Below, in pieces: positions 46,097 through 58,500 of a stretch of DNA of 64,000 nucleotides (position 1 is the first letter of the stretch; each line of letters starts with the position of its first letter). The position numbers and the translations under genes are program-made. The notes under the pieces were generated by a model, which made no database searches, was not told where the DNA came from, and saw only the letters and a program-made list of their open reading frames with translations. The DNA comes from Nematostella vectensis (taxonomy: Eukaryota > Cnidaria > Anthozoa > Actiniaria > Edwardsiidae): NCBI RefSeq assembly GCF_932526225.1, contig NC_064037.1:5599703-5663702 (forward strand), in the 5' to 3' direction.

Positions 46097-49000
46097 CTAT
46101 CTGTGTCTGTGTCCTTTTTTCGCCCACTCCCTCCTTGTCTTACGTGGTGCCTCATCTTCCAGCACCATTTGTCCATCACTCTGTTCTTGGGAGGTAATTT
46201 CACGAGGCCTAGATGCTTCTCTCTTTGTGTTGCCGTATGTTTGTTTCATGGTTGATGTGTTTGGTGCGGGAGCCACTTTGACCTGCCTGATTTGTCTGTC
46301 GTTCGACTCTGTCTTTGACAGCAACCTGCAGGTGCTCGCCAGAATAAACAGCTACAAAGGAAAATTAGTGGTTACTTTAGTACCCTCTTGCGCAGAGCTT
46401 TCTGTGTCGCTCGTTTACTTTACTTGTTGATGTGGAGCAAAGTAAATGAGCGACATATTTTATGCACGTCTCCCGAGAGATTTCCCTCATTTTGTTTCCT
46501 TACACTACTGCCTTTTTAAAGAAGGGAAAATTAGGCTACGGCGTTTAGTGCAACGATAGGTACAAATCCCTTTACCGTTTTGCGTTACATGTTGACCGGG
46601 GAGCCCTGGGCTCCAGAAAATAAGAAATAAGAAAATAAGAAATTGTTCAGTTCCTCGTTTGCCGAGAAAAGCGGATTTCGTAAATGTGGGATTCCTTTGG
46701 GATACACTCTCTAGTTTGGATAACTACCGTTTAGATAACTACCACATGAGGCCCAAAGGACGATAATCAGGTATCCCAAAGACGCATACAAAGAAGGCGA
46801 AATTTACCGAAAGTGAAATAATTCCACGTACCTCTGCGACTGCAACAACAACGGCAACGCTCGCCAAAACCACGTAGTTATTTTGGATCCACTGTGTCAA
46901 TTTACTGTAACAATCCTATAGAAGAGACAATGGTCGATTAGCTAGAAAGTGTACTTTGTGTGTCTACTGACCGCAGTGGTATAGTTGAGCGGTTTTAACT
47001 ATCGATTTGACCTGGGCATCATGCTTTTTTGCTCCCATCCATTCATTCAATCAATCAATCATTCATTCATTCATTCATTCATTAACCGTGAACAACGCGC
47101 GGCTAATGGTCAGCGTCAAATCATGTTGTGGTCCAAGAGGGAAAGAGATTTATCAAGACTGATTTTTTTTTTTGCTAAATCATAAGGTTGCCCCTATATG
47201 CATGACAATATCCAAACAGGGGTGATCGCGCCCCTTGAGCCTTTGTAATAGGCTAATTACAGTGTTTGCGAGTCCTTAAGAAAACCAATCATTGACTCAC
47301 ATTGACCTGCGAGCCAATAATTGCTCACGCTGATTCTCGTGATCCAATCAGAGCGCAAGCATGGCCTCTTGTGAGCCAATCAGAGTAGCTCACACATGAC
47401 TACTAGTGAGCCAATCAAACCTCTTTTACTTCCATTTATTGTGTATATGCTGCATCTATCTTGAGCCAATCAGAGCACAAGCATGACCTCTTGTGAGCCA
47501 ATTAGAGTAGCTCACACATGACCACTAGTGAGCTAATCAAACCTTTTTTACTGCCATTTATTATGCATATGCTCACATGCCCTCTTTTCTGCCAATGATC
47601 GCGCTTGCTTGAGCCTGTGTTCTTACCGTTAGCCTTGTGCCGGTTGCTTTGTTCATGCCCTCATAGCACGACTTGTCGCTTGATGACGAATGACTAGTGG
47701 TCAGCGGCTTCATGCCACAGCACAGGAGCTAGAGTACGGGGAGATAGTTGATATGCAACAGGACACAGAGATGAATGACTAAAACGATAATATACCTTGG
47801 TTTGTATAAGTATCCGCGTCTCGTCATCTGTATTGTTCCAGTTGGAGGTGATGTAATCCTCAATCTATACTCACAAAAAGATGGTTTTCAGAATATGGTT
47901 TGCAAGGACTATATTATATTCGTGCTTTGCAGCTAATAAGAAGTGTTACATCACTGGTCGAGTACTTGTAAAAGCTTGTAAGTAGAAATGTGGTTTGTTT
48001 TTCTTTCATATAGCGTGAGTATCTATGTGTGCATACACATCACAACTGACAACGCCAGGCAGTACAGTTTAAGACTGCTCCAAGCAGTTTTCAATTATGA
48101 GTGTGAGAAAGTTTGTAAACATTGTCATTGAAGATGGTACCACGGACCAGCGTCCTCGGTGGCTTCCAATACAAGATGATGTAGTGTGTTTGGGGAAGTG
48201 GTACCTATGGCTTAATGCACAGTTGCACACCTCAGGAAAAATCCCAAGTTGACCTGTCCTGGGTTTGAACCCTGGCCCCACTAAACTATCTTTTTTTTTT
48301 TCTGGCCTTTCTTTCACTACATATGTAAAACCTTACCTTATCTTTCTCAATGAGGAGGTAAACAGCAATGGTTACCTCCGCCACGACGAGAATAAGCATA
48401 AAGGAAAAATACTGCAATTAAAATAGAACATAAACGATAATCAATCCAACGTGGATATAGATATCCCGCGAAGATGGTCGGATATAGGCTTGGATCAGGG
48501 CCGTAGCAGGGGGTGGGGCACTGGGGGCACGTGCCCCCCAAATATTTTCAAAAATTATCTGAAAATTACCAGTTGGGGCGTGGCTGTGCCCCCCATTGTT
48601 TTCTTAATGTTTCAAGTACAAACAACGCCCTGTCATAACCCCCGTTGCAATCTGGTGGAGAATCCGAGTAAAAGTTTATATGAGAAAAGAGCACCTGTTT
48701 GTCTAAGACTAATAAGAATTACGCATTCATCAGAAGGAGTTGGAAATGGTTCGCGGCAATTGTTTTGATGCTCTTGGTTTTCGTTGAAGTACGTATCCCT
48801 TATCTTTGTCGCGTGACAGTATTGTGCCCCCCCCCCCCCCCAATTATTCAAAGCTTGCTTCAGCTATGGAATGGAAAATGGTCTTCCTCGGTCTCAAAGT
48901 TATTCTTCGTGACCCGTACCACAGGCCCACTGTTGGCAAAGAAATTGAATACTTTGAGATGGAAACTCGTGATGAGTCGGATGAGTTGTCCCGCGGCCAT

Positions 49001-52000
49001 AATAATTCAAAATAATATGGCCATTCGAAATAAATGGGCGTTTTTTACACGGAAACATTAAATGTCTACCAGTGGGCCAAGAAATCCATTTCAAACTGTG
49101 TTTTATTGAATGATTTAACCCATTGACTCCTGGCTTTTTTGGAGCTGAATTTACAAAAAACAGACTGAAAACAGATACCTCCCCCCTCTATTCTGAGTTT
49201 TATACAGCCCGTCAAAGTCAAACACAGCTGCACCTAGTCAGCGGTATCCAAGCTTTCCAACAGTGCTTTGCGGTCCCCACTTTTAATCCCTCGTCGTTGT
49301 GCTGAAGCCAGCACAAGTTGATGGTTGCTTGTATTTTTCATCAAAAATATAGCTATGAGCATATTAGGAGAGTGACTCAGGACATCATGAAGTCTTTTGG
49401 GGCATAATTGAGTGTTTGCTTATGGATATTTGCAAGCAAAGGTGGATTCATGATGATTTTTTTTCTTGTTTGGCTTTGCCCGGATGAGAAAATAATTTTC
49501 TAATGAATCACCACAGCTCTCCTAAATGCCGTCTTTTCTGAAACCAAATTGATTCCAAAATTGTTTACACTGCTATTCTGGGTCTGTATGACCTGGAATT
49601 GATTTGTTTGGCTTCGGGGTGAAAAGACTTATAAAAAACCATCTGACTTTGGGGAGAGGAGTGTTGACTGGCCCTCCCCTCGTGAATTTTCCCCTGGATC
49701 TCCCAGAATGCTTTGCAATACGTAAAGATATTTTCGTGGTTGTACAATCCTTCAAGGAATGGACATTATGTTTTGAGGCCAAGGAAATGTACCTAGAGGA
49801 TCAGAATAAAGGTATCTATTTTTGTCTTGAGCTGTGTTTGCTGATCTCTCTCCCTTGTGTGGTATTTTGAGCGTTTTATTGAGAGGGGTGATTCTGCTTT
49901 TCTCTCCTTGTTCGATTTGAGATTTGTCAAAGAACCTGTGCTATTATTTGGCTTAATAGTAGATGCCAACACCTTGGTTGGATGCATATCTGCAAGACCA
50001 TTTATCCCTTAGACTGATGCCTGAGTATCTTCATCTTGTTGTGTTTATTTTAAATTTATGAATTTTTTGGGTTGTGGGTACTTCCCAAAGCCGGTACAGG
50101 CCGGTTGAGGGGTCAATGTGTTAACACTTTCATTATTTGGCTTCGAAAAAAAAATAATCCCAGAAAGGAGGACATAAGTTCTGTCCCGGACCATGTGGGA
50201 GCGCCTGCAAAGACCGCTGGGTCTCCGATCATGCGCAAAGACCTCTCCATAATCTATAGCTGACATTTTCGGTGGACGTGATCACGTGATCATCCAAGTG
50301 CCAGCACTTACGGTTTTGAGAAGGCATGGATTCATGTACAGTAGCGCGCATACTCCAAGACAACCTGCAGAAGCAAAGAGGTCAGAGGCATAAATGAAAT
50401 GCGCCTACAAGGAAAATAAAGTGGCGGAAAGGGAACTTTAAAAGCACACTAGCATACACACATTGGCACCAGTCAGGACAAGACGGGACGCTAGCACAGT
50501 CTATTACCCGTGCAGTTCGGCAACCATGGACAGCTGTTTCGTCCTTATTAGGACTCGCCAGCATGGTATAGCCGGTTTGCCTCAGTTAAACTTCATCGGC
50601 AAAAAAACTGCAGGGCGACTTCGGCTCGAACGAAGTGCTTTAAACCACAGCTTAGATCCATGTGGGATCTAGAGCTGCGACCGGGCTAGCGTGATGCCAA
50701 TTGTGCGGATCACGCATGCGACCTTTGCAAGTCTAAAACTCCGTCGGATAGCCAAACTATCCTTGCGAGTATGTATACATAATTGTGGACTTTAAAAGCA
50801 CACTAGCATACACACATTGGCACCAGTCAGGCCAAGACGGGACGCTAGCACAGTCTATTACCTGTGCAGTTCGGCAACCATGGACAGCTGTTTCGTCCTT
50901 ATTAGGACTCGTCAGCATGGAGAGCGTTCAATTCGTTCCCTTGTTTCTTTATAAGTTATGAATGTTTCTCTTTTTTAGCATTTCGTTATGAGTATGAAAT
51001 AATATCGTGGCGGTAAGGGAACGATGGAGGGCGTTCAATTCGTTCTCTTGTTTCTTTATACTTATGGCTGTTTCTCTTCCCTGCTAGCAGAGGCCTCTTT
51101 TCTCTGTATTTCGCTGGGCTGACAGAGAAAAGAGGCCTCTGCTAGCAGGGAACTGTTTATCTTTTGTTAGCATTTTGTGATGTGTATATAAAATTATATT
51201 GTTTCGGCTTACCGGTGATGAAGAGAATGGATGACATGGCTATATATGTGATACTTGCAGCCTTAAAAAGGGAAAATAATCAATTAAATTGAGAGATCAG
51301 AAACACCCGTCCAATTCAGTTTTGTCCCATTCTGATCCGTTTCTTAAAACCTACAGCTCTTCATATGTGAATCTAACAATTGAGCAAAAATTTTAAACGA
51401 AACGAGTTTGACAATTGGACTATTGCATACTTGTTTATCTATTTCTGAACATCCATATTAGCTTGTAAAGATCAGGATTCTATATTGTTCATGTATACGC
51501 TTTCTTGATACAAAGCTACGCTATGGATTCTCAGAGTGTATTTTCTATTTGGGGGTAGGGGAAGTCCCCTTCAAGTTTTCTGTGATGTGGCTGTATTCAT
51601 TTCCCTGTGTTGGTAGGGGGGGAGGGGGTGGGGTTAGGGCGAGCAGGTAGGGAAGTTCCTACCAGGTTCCCTGTAACGTGGTTGTATTCAGTTTCCTCTG
51701 ACGTCACCCATATGGCTAGGCCTAGCATCATACTACCACCGATCTGCAATAACAAATAATACGCGATCAGGTTTAGAAGGTCTTTGTGTTCGCCTTTTTT
51801 TGATGTGCTGCTTTGCAGTATGTTTCTTGGATTATAAAAGTTAACCATAACACTTTAGGGACATTCTTTAGGGAGATTCTCATTATATCATATAGTGTAT
51901 GATATCAGTATAAGCATTTGACCCTAATTCATCCCAAAAACTGTATGAAAAGAAAAAGCATTCATCTCTCTACCGCTAAACTTTGATATTGAGATAGGTG

Positions 52001-52582
52001 GATAAATATCTCGCTTCAAACAGCTAGTTTTTACATGAGCCTGGAACACAGTGTATGGAGGATACGAGCTATAATATGTAGCCCCGTACATCAGAGCGCC
52101 CGCAATAACTTCTGGGTGCGCGAGCATGTGCCAGCCTTTTTGTGTCGCACACCAAAGCAGCTGCCTGTCTAAACTACTTTCCTTCCCAGAATATGCTAAT
52201 GAAACCTCATTTTATAAACACAATTTTGCTTGATGTTTTCTCTTATATTTTATACTCTTATATTTTATACTCTGTCAGTCAGTTAAATGAATATAGTTTT
52301 CAACTACGGAATTACAGAACATCATTATCTTCTATAAATAGTACATTATAGCGAGCCGATTTTCCTAGAGATAACGAATCACGTATGGAATGGCTGCTTT
52401 TAATTTCCTTACTACTCTAGAAACCCCATTAGCCACAAAGCGACTCTAGCCGACTGTGTCGATAACATAGCAACAAAGTATACCATTTTCACGCAAATTT
52501 TTAACCCGCTTACCAAGATGAATGCATTAAGCACAAATGTAGCCCACCGCAAACACATACTGGAGGCGTCCAAAGACACCAT
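46097..52582 (-). CDS. Tetraspanin, 9 exons, 278 aa
   Basis: Exons, minus strand in transcript order: 52582-52514, 51743-51663, 51261-51213, 50364-50312, 48411-48337, 47864-47796, 47728-47627, 46915-46832, 46351-46097. All are GT-AG and in phase. Tetraspanins are four-pass proteins that organise membrane microdomains. TM1 starts at about residue 10 (RWATFVLNAFIL, then MMLGLAIWV). TM2 is SITYIAMSSILFITGCLGV, followed by the MNPCLL turn. TM3 is FMLILVVAEVTIAVYLL. The large extracellular loop is short (about 75 residues) with the family signature CCG (LLCCGMKP), then KSCYEG and DCYSKL, giving a four-cysteine loop. TM4 is YVVLASVAVVVAVAELF. The C-terminal tail is about 75 residues, unusually long, hydrophilic and rich in Lys/Arg. 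I cannot place the subfamily. Confidence 0.9.
47041..47082. repeat. (CATT)n / (ATTC)n microsatellite
   Basis: About ten ATTC-type units with a few AATC variants, in a tetraspanin intron. Confidence 0.85.
47338..47577. repeat. Two-copy 120-bp tandem duplication rich in GAGCCAATCAGAG
   Basis: The segment CCAATCAGAGCGCAAGCATG at 47344 is repeated at about 47466 with small changes, including the downstream words TAGCTCACACATGAC and AACCTCTTTTACT. Each copy contains three CCAAT words, and further CCAAT words lie just upstream (47284-47320). It is in the tetraspanin intron between 46916 and 47626. Confidence 0.85.
48490..48850. mobile_element. Remnant of a 'GGGCCGTAG' type MITE
   Basis: CAGGGCCGTAGCAGGGGG, followed by GGCACGTGCCCCCCA and later a poly-C run, resembles the block at 61847-61965 in opposite sense (GGCACGTGCCCCGCCCCTACG). 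The ends and target duplication could not be settled. It lies in a tetraspanin intron (48412-50311) that otherwise shows nothing recognisable. Confidence 0.4.
50436..50564. repeat. 130-bp dispersed repeat, copy 1
   Basis: The segment from CTTTAAAAGCACACTAGCAT to GGACTCGCCAGCATGG is repeated at 50790-50919 in the same orientation with only a handful of changes. It includes the word GTTTCGTCCTTATTAGGACT. It is in tetraspanin intron 3. Confidence 0.8.
50790..50919. repeat. 130-bp dispersed repeat, copy 2
   Basis: Direct copy of 50436-50564, 354 bp downstream. Together they look like a duplication of a short interspersed element. Confidence 0.8.
51077..51152. mobile_element. 76-bp hairpin MITE (family C, copy 2)
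   Basis: TTCCCTGCTAGCAGAGGCC and its complement form a near-complete hairpin with TTTCGCTGGGCTG at the loop. The flanks CTGTTTCTC and CTGTTTATC are a 9-bp target duplication with one mismatch. It lies 60 bp downstream of tetraspanin exon 3 in its intron. Confidence 0.85.
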
Positions 52583-53014
52583 AGTTATCGCCTGCTAGTA
52601 TACTTGGGTAAGTGCGTGGTATGGATTAAATAATATTTGCTTTTCTCTTTTCCTGTAGGTTGCTTGACGTCCCTTGGCGTCATGAATACGTTTGTTTCGC
52701 GTGATCGCCAACGCTATCGGATATTGAAAAGGTCAGGACCCTTTGGGGAATGACAATGGAACTGCATTTGGACTACCATGAGTCTGAATAAGCTAGTCGC
52801 GGTAATAGGAGCTGATAAAAACAAGTCTTTTTAGGCTAAAAAGGACGTAGTAGTTAAGATGTCAGTAGTGGACCAATCATTGGTCCAAGTTGGAGCGGTG
52901 CGCGCGAGGTCTCTTAAAGAAAAGTAGGTAAAGGTAAGTAAGGTAAGTAGGTAAGGTCCCAATGTTAAATTAAATATTTCTAAAGAATGTGATGCCTTTG
53001 GGGTATTTATTAGG

Positions 53015-53090
53015 CTCCCGCGAAGCCGTTCTTTGTGTCGGTCACGCAACGAGCGTTGCGTGACCGACACAAAGAACGGCTGCGCGGGAG
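53015..53090. repeat. Near-perfect palindrome, arms 37 bp, loop 2 bp
   Basis: CTCCCGCG(A)AGCC, then GTTCTTTGTGTCGGTCACG and CAACG, is followed after AG by its reverse complement with one mismatch. It lies upstream of the tetraspanin start codon. It could be a very short MITE or an extruding hairpin. Confidence 0.85.
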
Positions 53091-53141
53091 ACTAGGGCAT
53101 TTATCTGTTTAGTAGAGAGATAATTTGTCTCAGGCTAAGTT

Positions 53142-53254
53142 CAAACGTCGTATTATCCATGTGCCGTATTCAATGCAAATGCGTGCAAATGAAGATGAAA
53201 CAATGGACTAGATTCATTTGCATGCATTTGCATTGAATACGGCTCATGGATGAT
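53142..53254. repeat. Inverted repeat with 50-bp arms
   Basis: CAAACGTCGTATTATCCATG, CCGTATTCAATGCAAATGC and GTGCAAATGA are mirrored on the right as TCATTTGCATGCATTTGC, ATTGAATACGG and ATGATACGACGTTTG. It is a second foldback element beside the palindrome at 53015. Confidence 0.85.
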
Positions 53255-53282
53255 ACGACGTTTGTTAGGCTCAGGCACCCTC

Positions 53283-53480
53283 GTACGGACACGCTTGTTA
53301 ACGGATACCCTTGTAAGAAGAAACCCTTTTAAGTGGACACCCTTGTAAGCGGACACCCTTGTTAGTAGACACCCTTGTTAGCGGACACCCTTGTTAGTGG
53401 ACACCCTGGTAAGCGGACACCCTTGTTAGTGGACACCCTGGTAAGCGGACGCCCTCATAAGCGGTCACTCTCTTAAGCGG
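53283..53480. repeat. 18-bp minisatellite, about 11 copies
   Basis: Variants of GCGGACACCCTTGTTAGT repeat in tandem, with the edges degraded. Confidence 0.9.
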
Positions 53481-55536
53481 ACAAAAATGAACGTCCTCGG
53501 AAGAGTTCACACTCGTTGGCGAACAGTGTTTTGGATCAGTGTACCGTAGCACCGTACAGTATACCGATAGCGTATAGTTAAGATAAATATGATAATTATT
53601 AATCTAGTAGATTCCGGTGCCCAGATTTTTCTTGGAACAAAAAACTTAAAATATTGATAGCTAAATGAATTTTAAGCTTTCATAGAAATACTAAACCTAT
53701 CTTTAGACCAAGATAAACTTTTTTCAAGAATAGAAACGCGAGGAAAATGAATAAATAACTACTTCTTTTATGTTGATATTTTGTGTTTGTTTTAGAAGCG
53801 ATACCAATATACATAACTAAAGAGACTCATAATTTATAAGATTTTGTTTGTGTGTAACGGCTCTATGCCATATGCGAGGATTTCACAATATCTTTTTTTT
53901 TTTTCGAAAAGCGAGATTTGGCGGGTATTTTTTTTTTTTTTTTCCATCGGGATTCAAGGAGAACACATGCCTCACTCAGGATAGAAATGACGCAAGGGAC
54001 CGGGGAATAGTAATTCAGGATAACGAGATTTCGCAAGAAAAATTGTGGGGTTATGGTGGATATTTAGATGCTACCGATGTCATAAAGGATCAGTTTAATT
54101 TGTGTATTAACGTAATACCAGCCAAGCTTGACGAAAGCGACCCAGTTTCTTTTGTTCCGATATTGTTGGAGTAACGGAATGCGACTAACGAAGCACAACC
54201 GACTTAGTTAGGTCTCCTACAATAATACTTTATACGCTTCCATTAGGCCACGCTGAGTTAAGTACAAAAATACTTAGTATGGAAGGGAAAATAGTCTCTT
54301 ATACTACATTATTTTTGGCGAAAGAGTTTATGTTTACAATCTTTGTGATGGACTAATATAATGGGCTTACACTGTTTCAAAGATCCATCACTTATTACAA
54401 CTAACTGCATTATTTAAACTTCTTACCAAAATAATGGCGTTCGACAAGAAGACACAGCCGCATAGTACCCTCATATCTGGTCATGCCCCACGCTAGCCGC
54501 TGTACAGTGTGTGTAACAAGCCCTTAATGTCCGCCAGACCCGTAGCAATCCAAGTACAAGTTGTTGCCAAAGTAGGCACATAGAGAATCATGGGTATTCG
54601 GTAATGGTAGTGAGAGACGTCAACAATCCAAGCATCGTGTGCTTATCAAATCTATTGTTAGACACTATAATATCGATACGCGCAGAGAGGAAAACAGTAG
54701 AACGCCACTAGTACGAGCTCTGAGGGGGGGTGGCGGGACAAAAATTAAAGGAAGCGAGGGATCAAGTATAACGTGGTACGATTCGGGCCGATTTGTGTAC
54801 GTGTATTGGATATAGGCGTCTTCTCAAAATCTGATGCGACTGAAAACCGTGTACGAAGAATCGCAGCATGTACATGCCTTGTATAAAAAAATGGGCTTGA
54901 CAAGTTTGACCTTTGTTTATAATAGTTTAGATATCTACGACGAAGCAAAGAGTACGGCTCCACTCCCTCCCCACTCTTCGTCCCCAATGTCCGCGCGGCA
55001 ATATTCTTTGCTCGGTCTATTTCTGCTGAAACCCCACAGAAACACTTACGCAGGGAACTGGATATCAGTGAACGACCACTTTAACAACATTAGAACTTTT
55101 ATTCATTACCTGAAATTAAATAATTATGAAAATATTCGATGCGATGTACATTAATTTTTTCTCTCCTTTTAATATGAGAGGGAGTGTTGTGCGTCGATGG
55201 ATTTATTTACAAGTATCATTTACGAAAATTTTTAAGTGTTTATTTTTATCCACCCCCTGCTGATTTTATTTCCTTGATAGACAGTACCTAGAAAGACTGA
55301 AAAAAAGTTAATTTTGCCTTTGCTTCCAGTGGTTTAAAGTATGGTATGTCCAGTTTCAAGAACGAAATCGTGGAATATATTCTTCTTTATACCGGTGACT
55401 GTGTTATGGATTAAATTGTTTTAAATGGAAACTGCCTTAGGAACCAAGAATCCTTACAGATCTTCACCCTTACAGACGGGACAATAAATACCATTATTAG
55501 ATGGATGTTATGTGGACCAGTGCACTTAGGCGTTCC
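53481..55536. other. Intergenic between tetraspanin 5' end and SLC16-like 3' end
   Basis: No exon can be supported. A plus-strand open stretch at about 53950-54174 (DRNDARDRGIV, then WGYGGYLDATDV) looks protein-like in composition and follows a pyrimidine-rich tract ending in AG, but I cannot match it to a family or find partner exons. Minus-strand AATAAA (plus TTTATT at 55202-55207) could end the SLC16-like mRNA. Confidence 0.35.
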
Positions 55537-58500
55537 CTAAAGCGTAGTTTCGCGACAATTATTAATTTTACTTTCTAATATAGTATCACCTTTTCGCTCT
55601 AAAGATTCTGTAATTTCTAAAGCCTTTTCCATTAGCTTGCTGAACATATCTTCTTCTTTATCTTGATTGGCAAGAGTTGACCACGTAATTGGGTTGTTAT
55701 CCTCATGATTGGCTAGAGATGAGCACGTGTGTGGAATCTCCTCTTTTTGATTGGCCAGTGACACGAACCACGTCTGTGGAGTGTCCTCTTCATTTTCCTT
55801 TTTCTGATTGGCTATTTCTGGACACGTGTTTGGAATACTTGAAGACGGAAGGTCCTGTACCAAAGATTTCACGGAACCATTAATCGTAGACGAGCTCGAA
55901 GACTTATAATCTGTCTTTTGCAAACGACCACTTTTCTGTTCGAGTTCTCCATAAGCGCTGTCTGCTCCGGTCGAAAGCTTGCCAGAATATCCCGATGCAT
56001 GGCTTAGCTCGTTATCAGTAGATCTACCAGAATCCTCGCTCCCTGCTCTGCTTGAAGTCGAGATTCTTTTCTCGGAATCGCAATCGAGCCGTAAATCGCT
56101 TATGACTACTGTCTTTCTAGACCCTAATTCATAGTTGTTGATTAAATCACAGGAGGCGCTTAGTGTTTGTTCTTTTACGATGATTGGTATCGCTGTTGCT
56201 TTCCCTGAGACGTTCTTCTCCAAATCCCAACCGCTGCTCTTCATACCCCATTGAGTTTTATTGTTTGTAGAGTTCTCCTTTTCGGTCACCATCACATGTG
56301 ACCAAACCACAGACGGAATACTCGAGTCTACCCTAGCCCTATGCCCGCCGCCCAATTCGACTATTTCGTCGAGTGAATCGTCTATGAGGCTTTCGCGAAC
56401 GTTGTTGGGGTACCATTCTTGGGAGAGCGTCAAACGTGAACCCATTTGCTCCTCGACAACCTCCCGCTCTAGCAGCCGGGATATGACAAGACTGCAAGGC
56501 CTGCTGGGAATGTCGTTGCCATGGATACCACGTCTGTGTATAAGAAGCTGTGACGCAGCGCGTGACCCCGCAAGACTCATCTCGCTCAGATCCACGATCA
56601 GCTTTCCCGGATGCACAGACTCCTCATCAGAATCTAAGTAAACTTCTTCCGCTTTGTGGTTTTCAACGGGGATCAGATTTTGGACCACGAACATCAGGCA
56701 AATTCCTATGACGACAGCGGCGCTAGAGAGATAAAACGCCACGTCATACCTTCCGAGCCTATCGAAGATGAACCCTAATTCAAACAAACAAAAGCATGGT
56801 TAAAGAATATCGACCAAACTATATTTTTGTTGGTTCTTTACATTTAAAAATACAACCCTTTTTTAAGGAAATCCCAAGACTCAAGAGAAAGGGCATTCAC
56901 ACAATTGAAGTTTGACTTGAATAGCAATATTTTTTAAAAAAAAATATATCTGTTTCTTATTTTAATGAAATGTTGATGCTTCGCGTGATTATTATTCCAT
57001 AAAAGTAAAAGAGGCCTGATTTACAATCTTCAAACTAGGAATGTTTCTGAGAAAAATTATTACGGAAACAAATTTCGGGAAATGCTTATCATCGTTTGGG
57101 TTGGCTTGTTTTTGTGTGCAAACAGGTGTGCAAACTATTAACACACCTGACACAGGGGTCCCAAGGATCAAGGGGATAGCGATTACTCCATACAGGTTAC
57201 CAAACGCCCGAGGCATCATGACCTTGCCTATTAACATACCTGACACAGGGGGCCCAAGGATCAAGGGGATAGCGATTACTCCATACAGGTTACCAAACGC
57301 CCGAGGCATCATGGCCTTGCCCATTAACAAACCTGACACAGGGGGCCCAAGGATCAAGGGGATAGCGATTACTCCATACAGGTTATCAAACGCCCGAGGC
57401 ATCATGCCCTTGCCTATTAACATACCTGACACAGGGGGCCCAAGGATCAAGGGGATAGCGATTACCCCATACAGGTTACCAAACGCCCGAGGCATCATGA
57501 CCTTGCCAACGATCAACTCCGTTCCCATGCCAACCATCACCGACCAGCACCCATCGCACAGACCAAACGCGACCACGTACCCCAACAACACAGGGTACCC
57601 GTAGATCGAGGCTAATGGGCAGAGCGCGGTAGCTACGGCTTGGATGAGTAGGAGCACCTGAAGGATCTGGATTCGCCGACGCCGGAAGACATCCCCGATC
57701 TTGCCGAACACGATTTTGGATACCGTCTGGGTGATCGCAAGGTAGGCGATGAGTAAAGTGCTCTGTGTATCTGGTACACCTATATCCTTTGCTATGCGGA
57801 TCTACAACAAAGAAACAAGAGACTGCGTATAAGGATCATGAATAATAATCTGTAGTACGACTCCCGGTATCGTGCTTATTAGTGCACTCGAATTATTTCA
57901 AATACTTTTAAAAGTTTATTCTACAAAATGAGTATCGCGGGGTTTCTCCCTAGATGGTGGAAGTCGTACTACAGCGTTGGGTAGCTCCCCGATCCCAAAC
58001 TCACCGCAGCGAATACTCACAAAGTCTCCGTCACAAGAGTTTTAAATTATAAGATGAGCGGGACAGGCGTGAAGAATTCGATGTTGTCCTTAGCTCATCA
58101 GTCGACCTCGGCAACGGCTCGGCAGCCTTTAGTAAAAGTTAATGGGTAAGGCAGAAGGACAGCGCAAGCCTTTTATATAATTTAAAAAACTAGTGTTAAC
58201 TACCACTCTGTGATCATTGTGATTATTTATAAGGGTATGATGGAGGCGTGGTTATTAATAGAGTCTTAGTGACGCAAGAAGTGATTTTTTTTGCATTTCG
58301 TACTCTTGGGACCTGACAAGCATTACAAAAGACCTAACTTTTAATTCAGTTAATCTTTTGGAGACACAAAACGTACAATTAGCGGAAAGCCTTACATCGA
58401 TTTGGCTGTCTTCGAACCGAATCAAAATTCGTTTTTTTATTACATTAAGCGTTAACGTGTTATTATATTAAGCGTTGAAAATTTATTTTATTAAGCTTTA

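Noticed and set aside
57041-57604. 187-codon plus-strand ORF with repeated TGGPRIKGIAITPYRLPNARG-like units
   Set aside because: It is the antisense shadow of the SLC16-like exon repeat.
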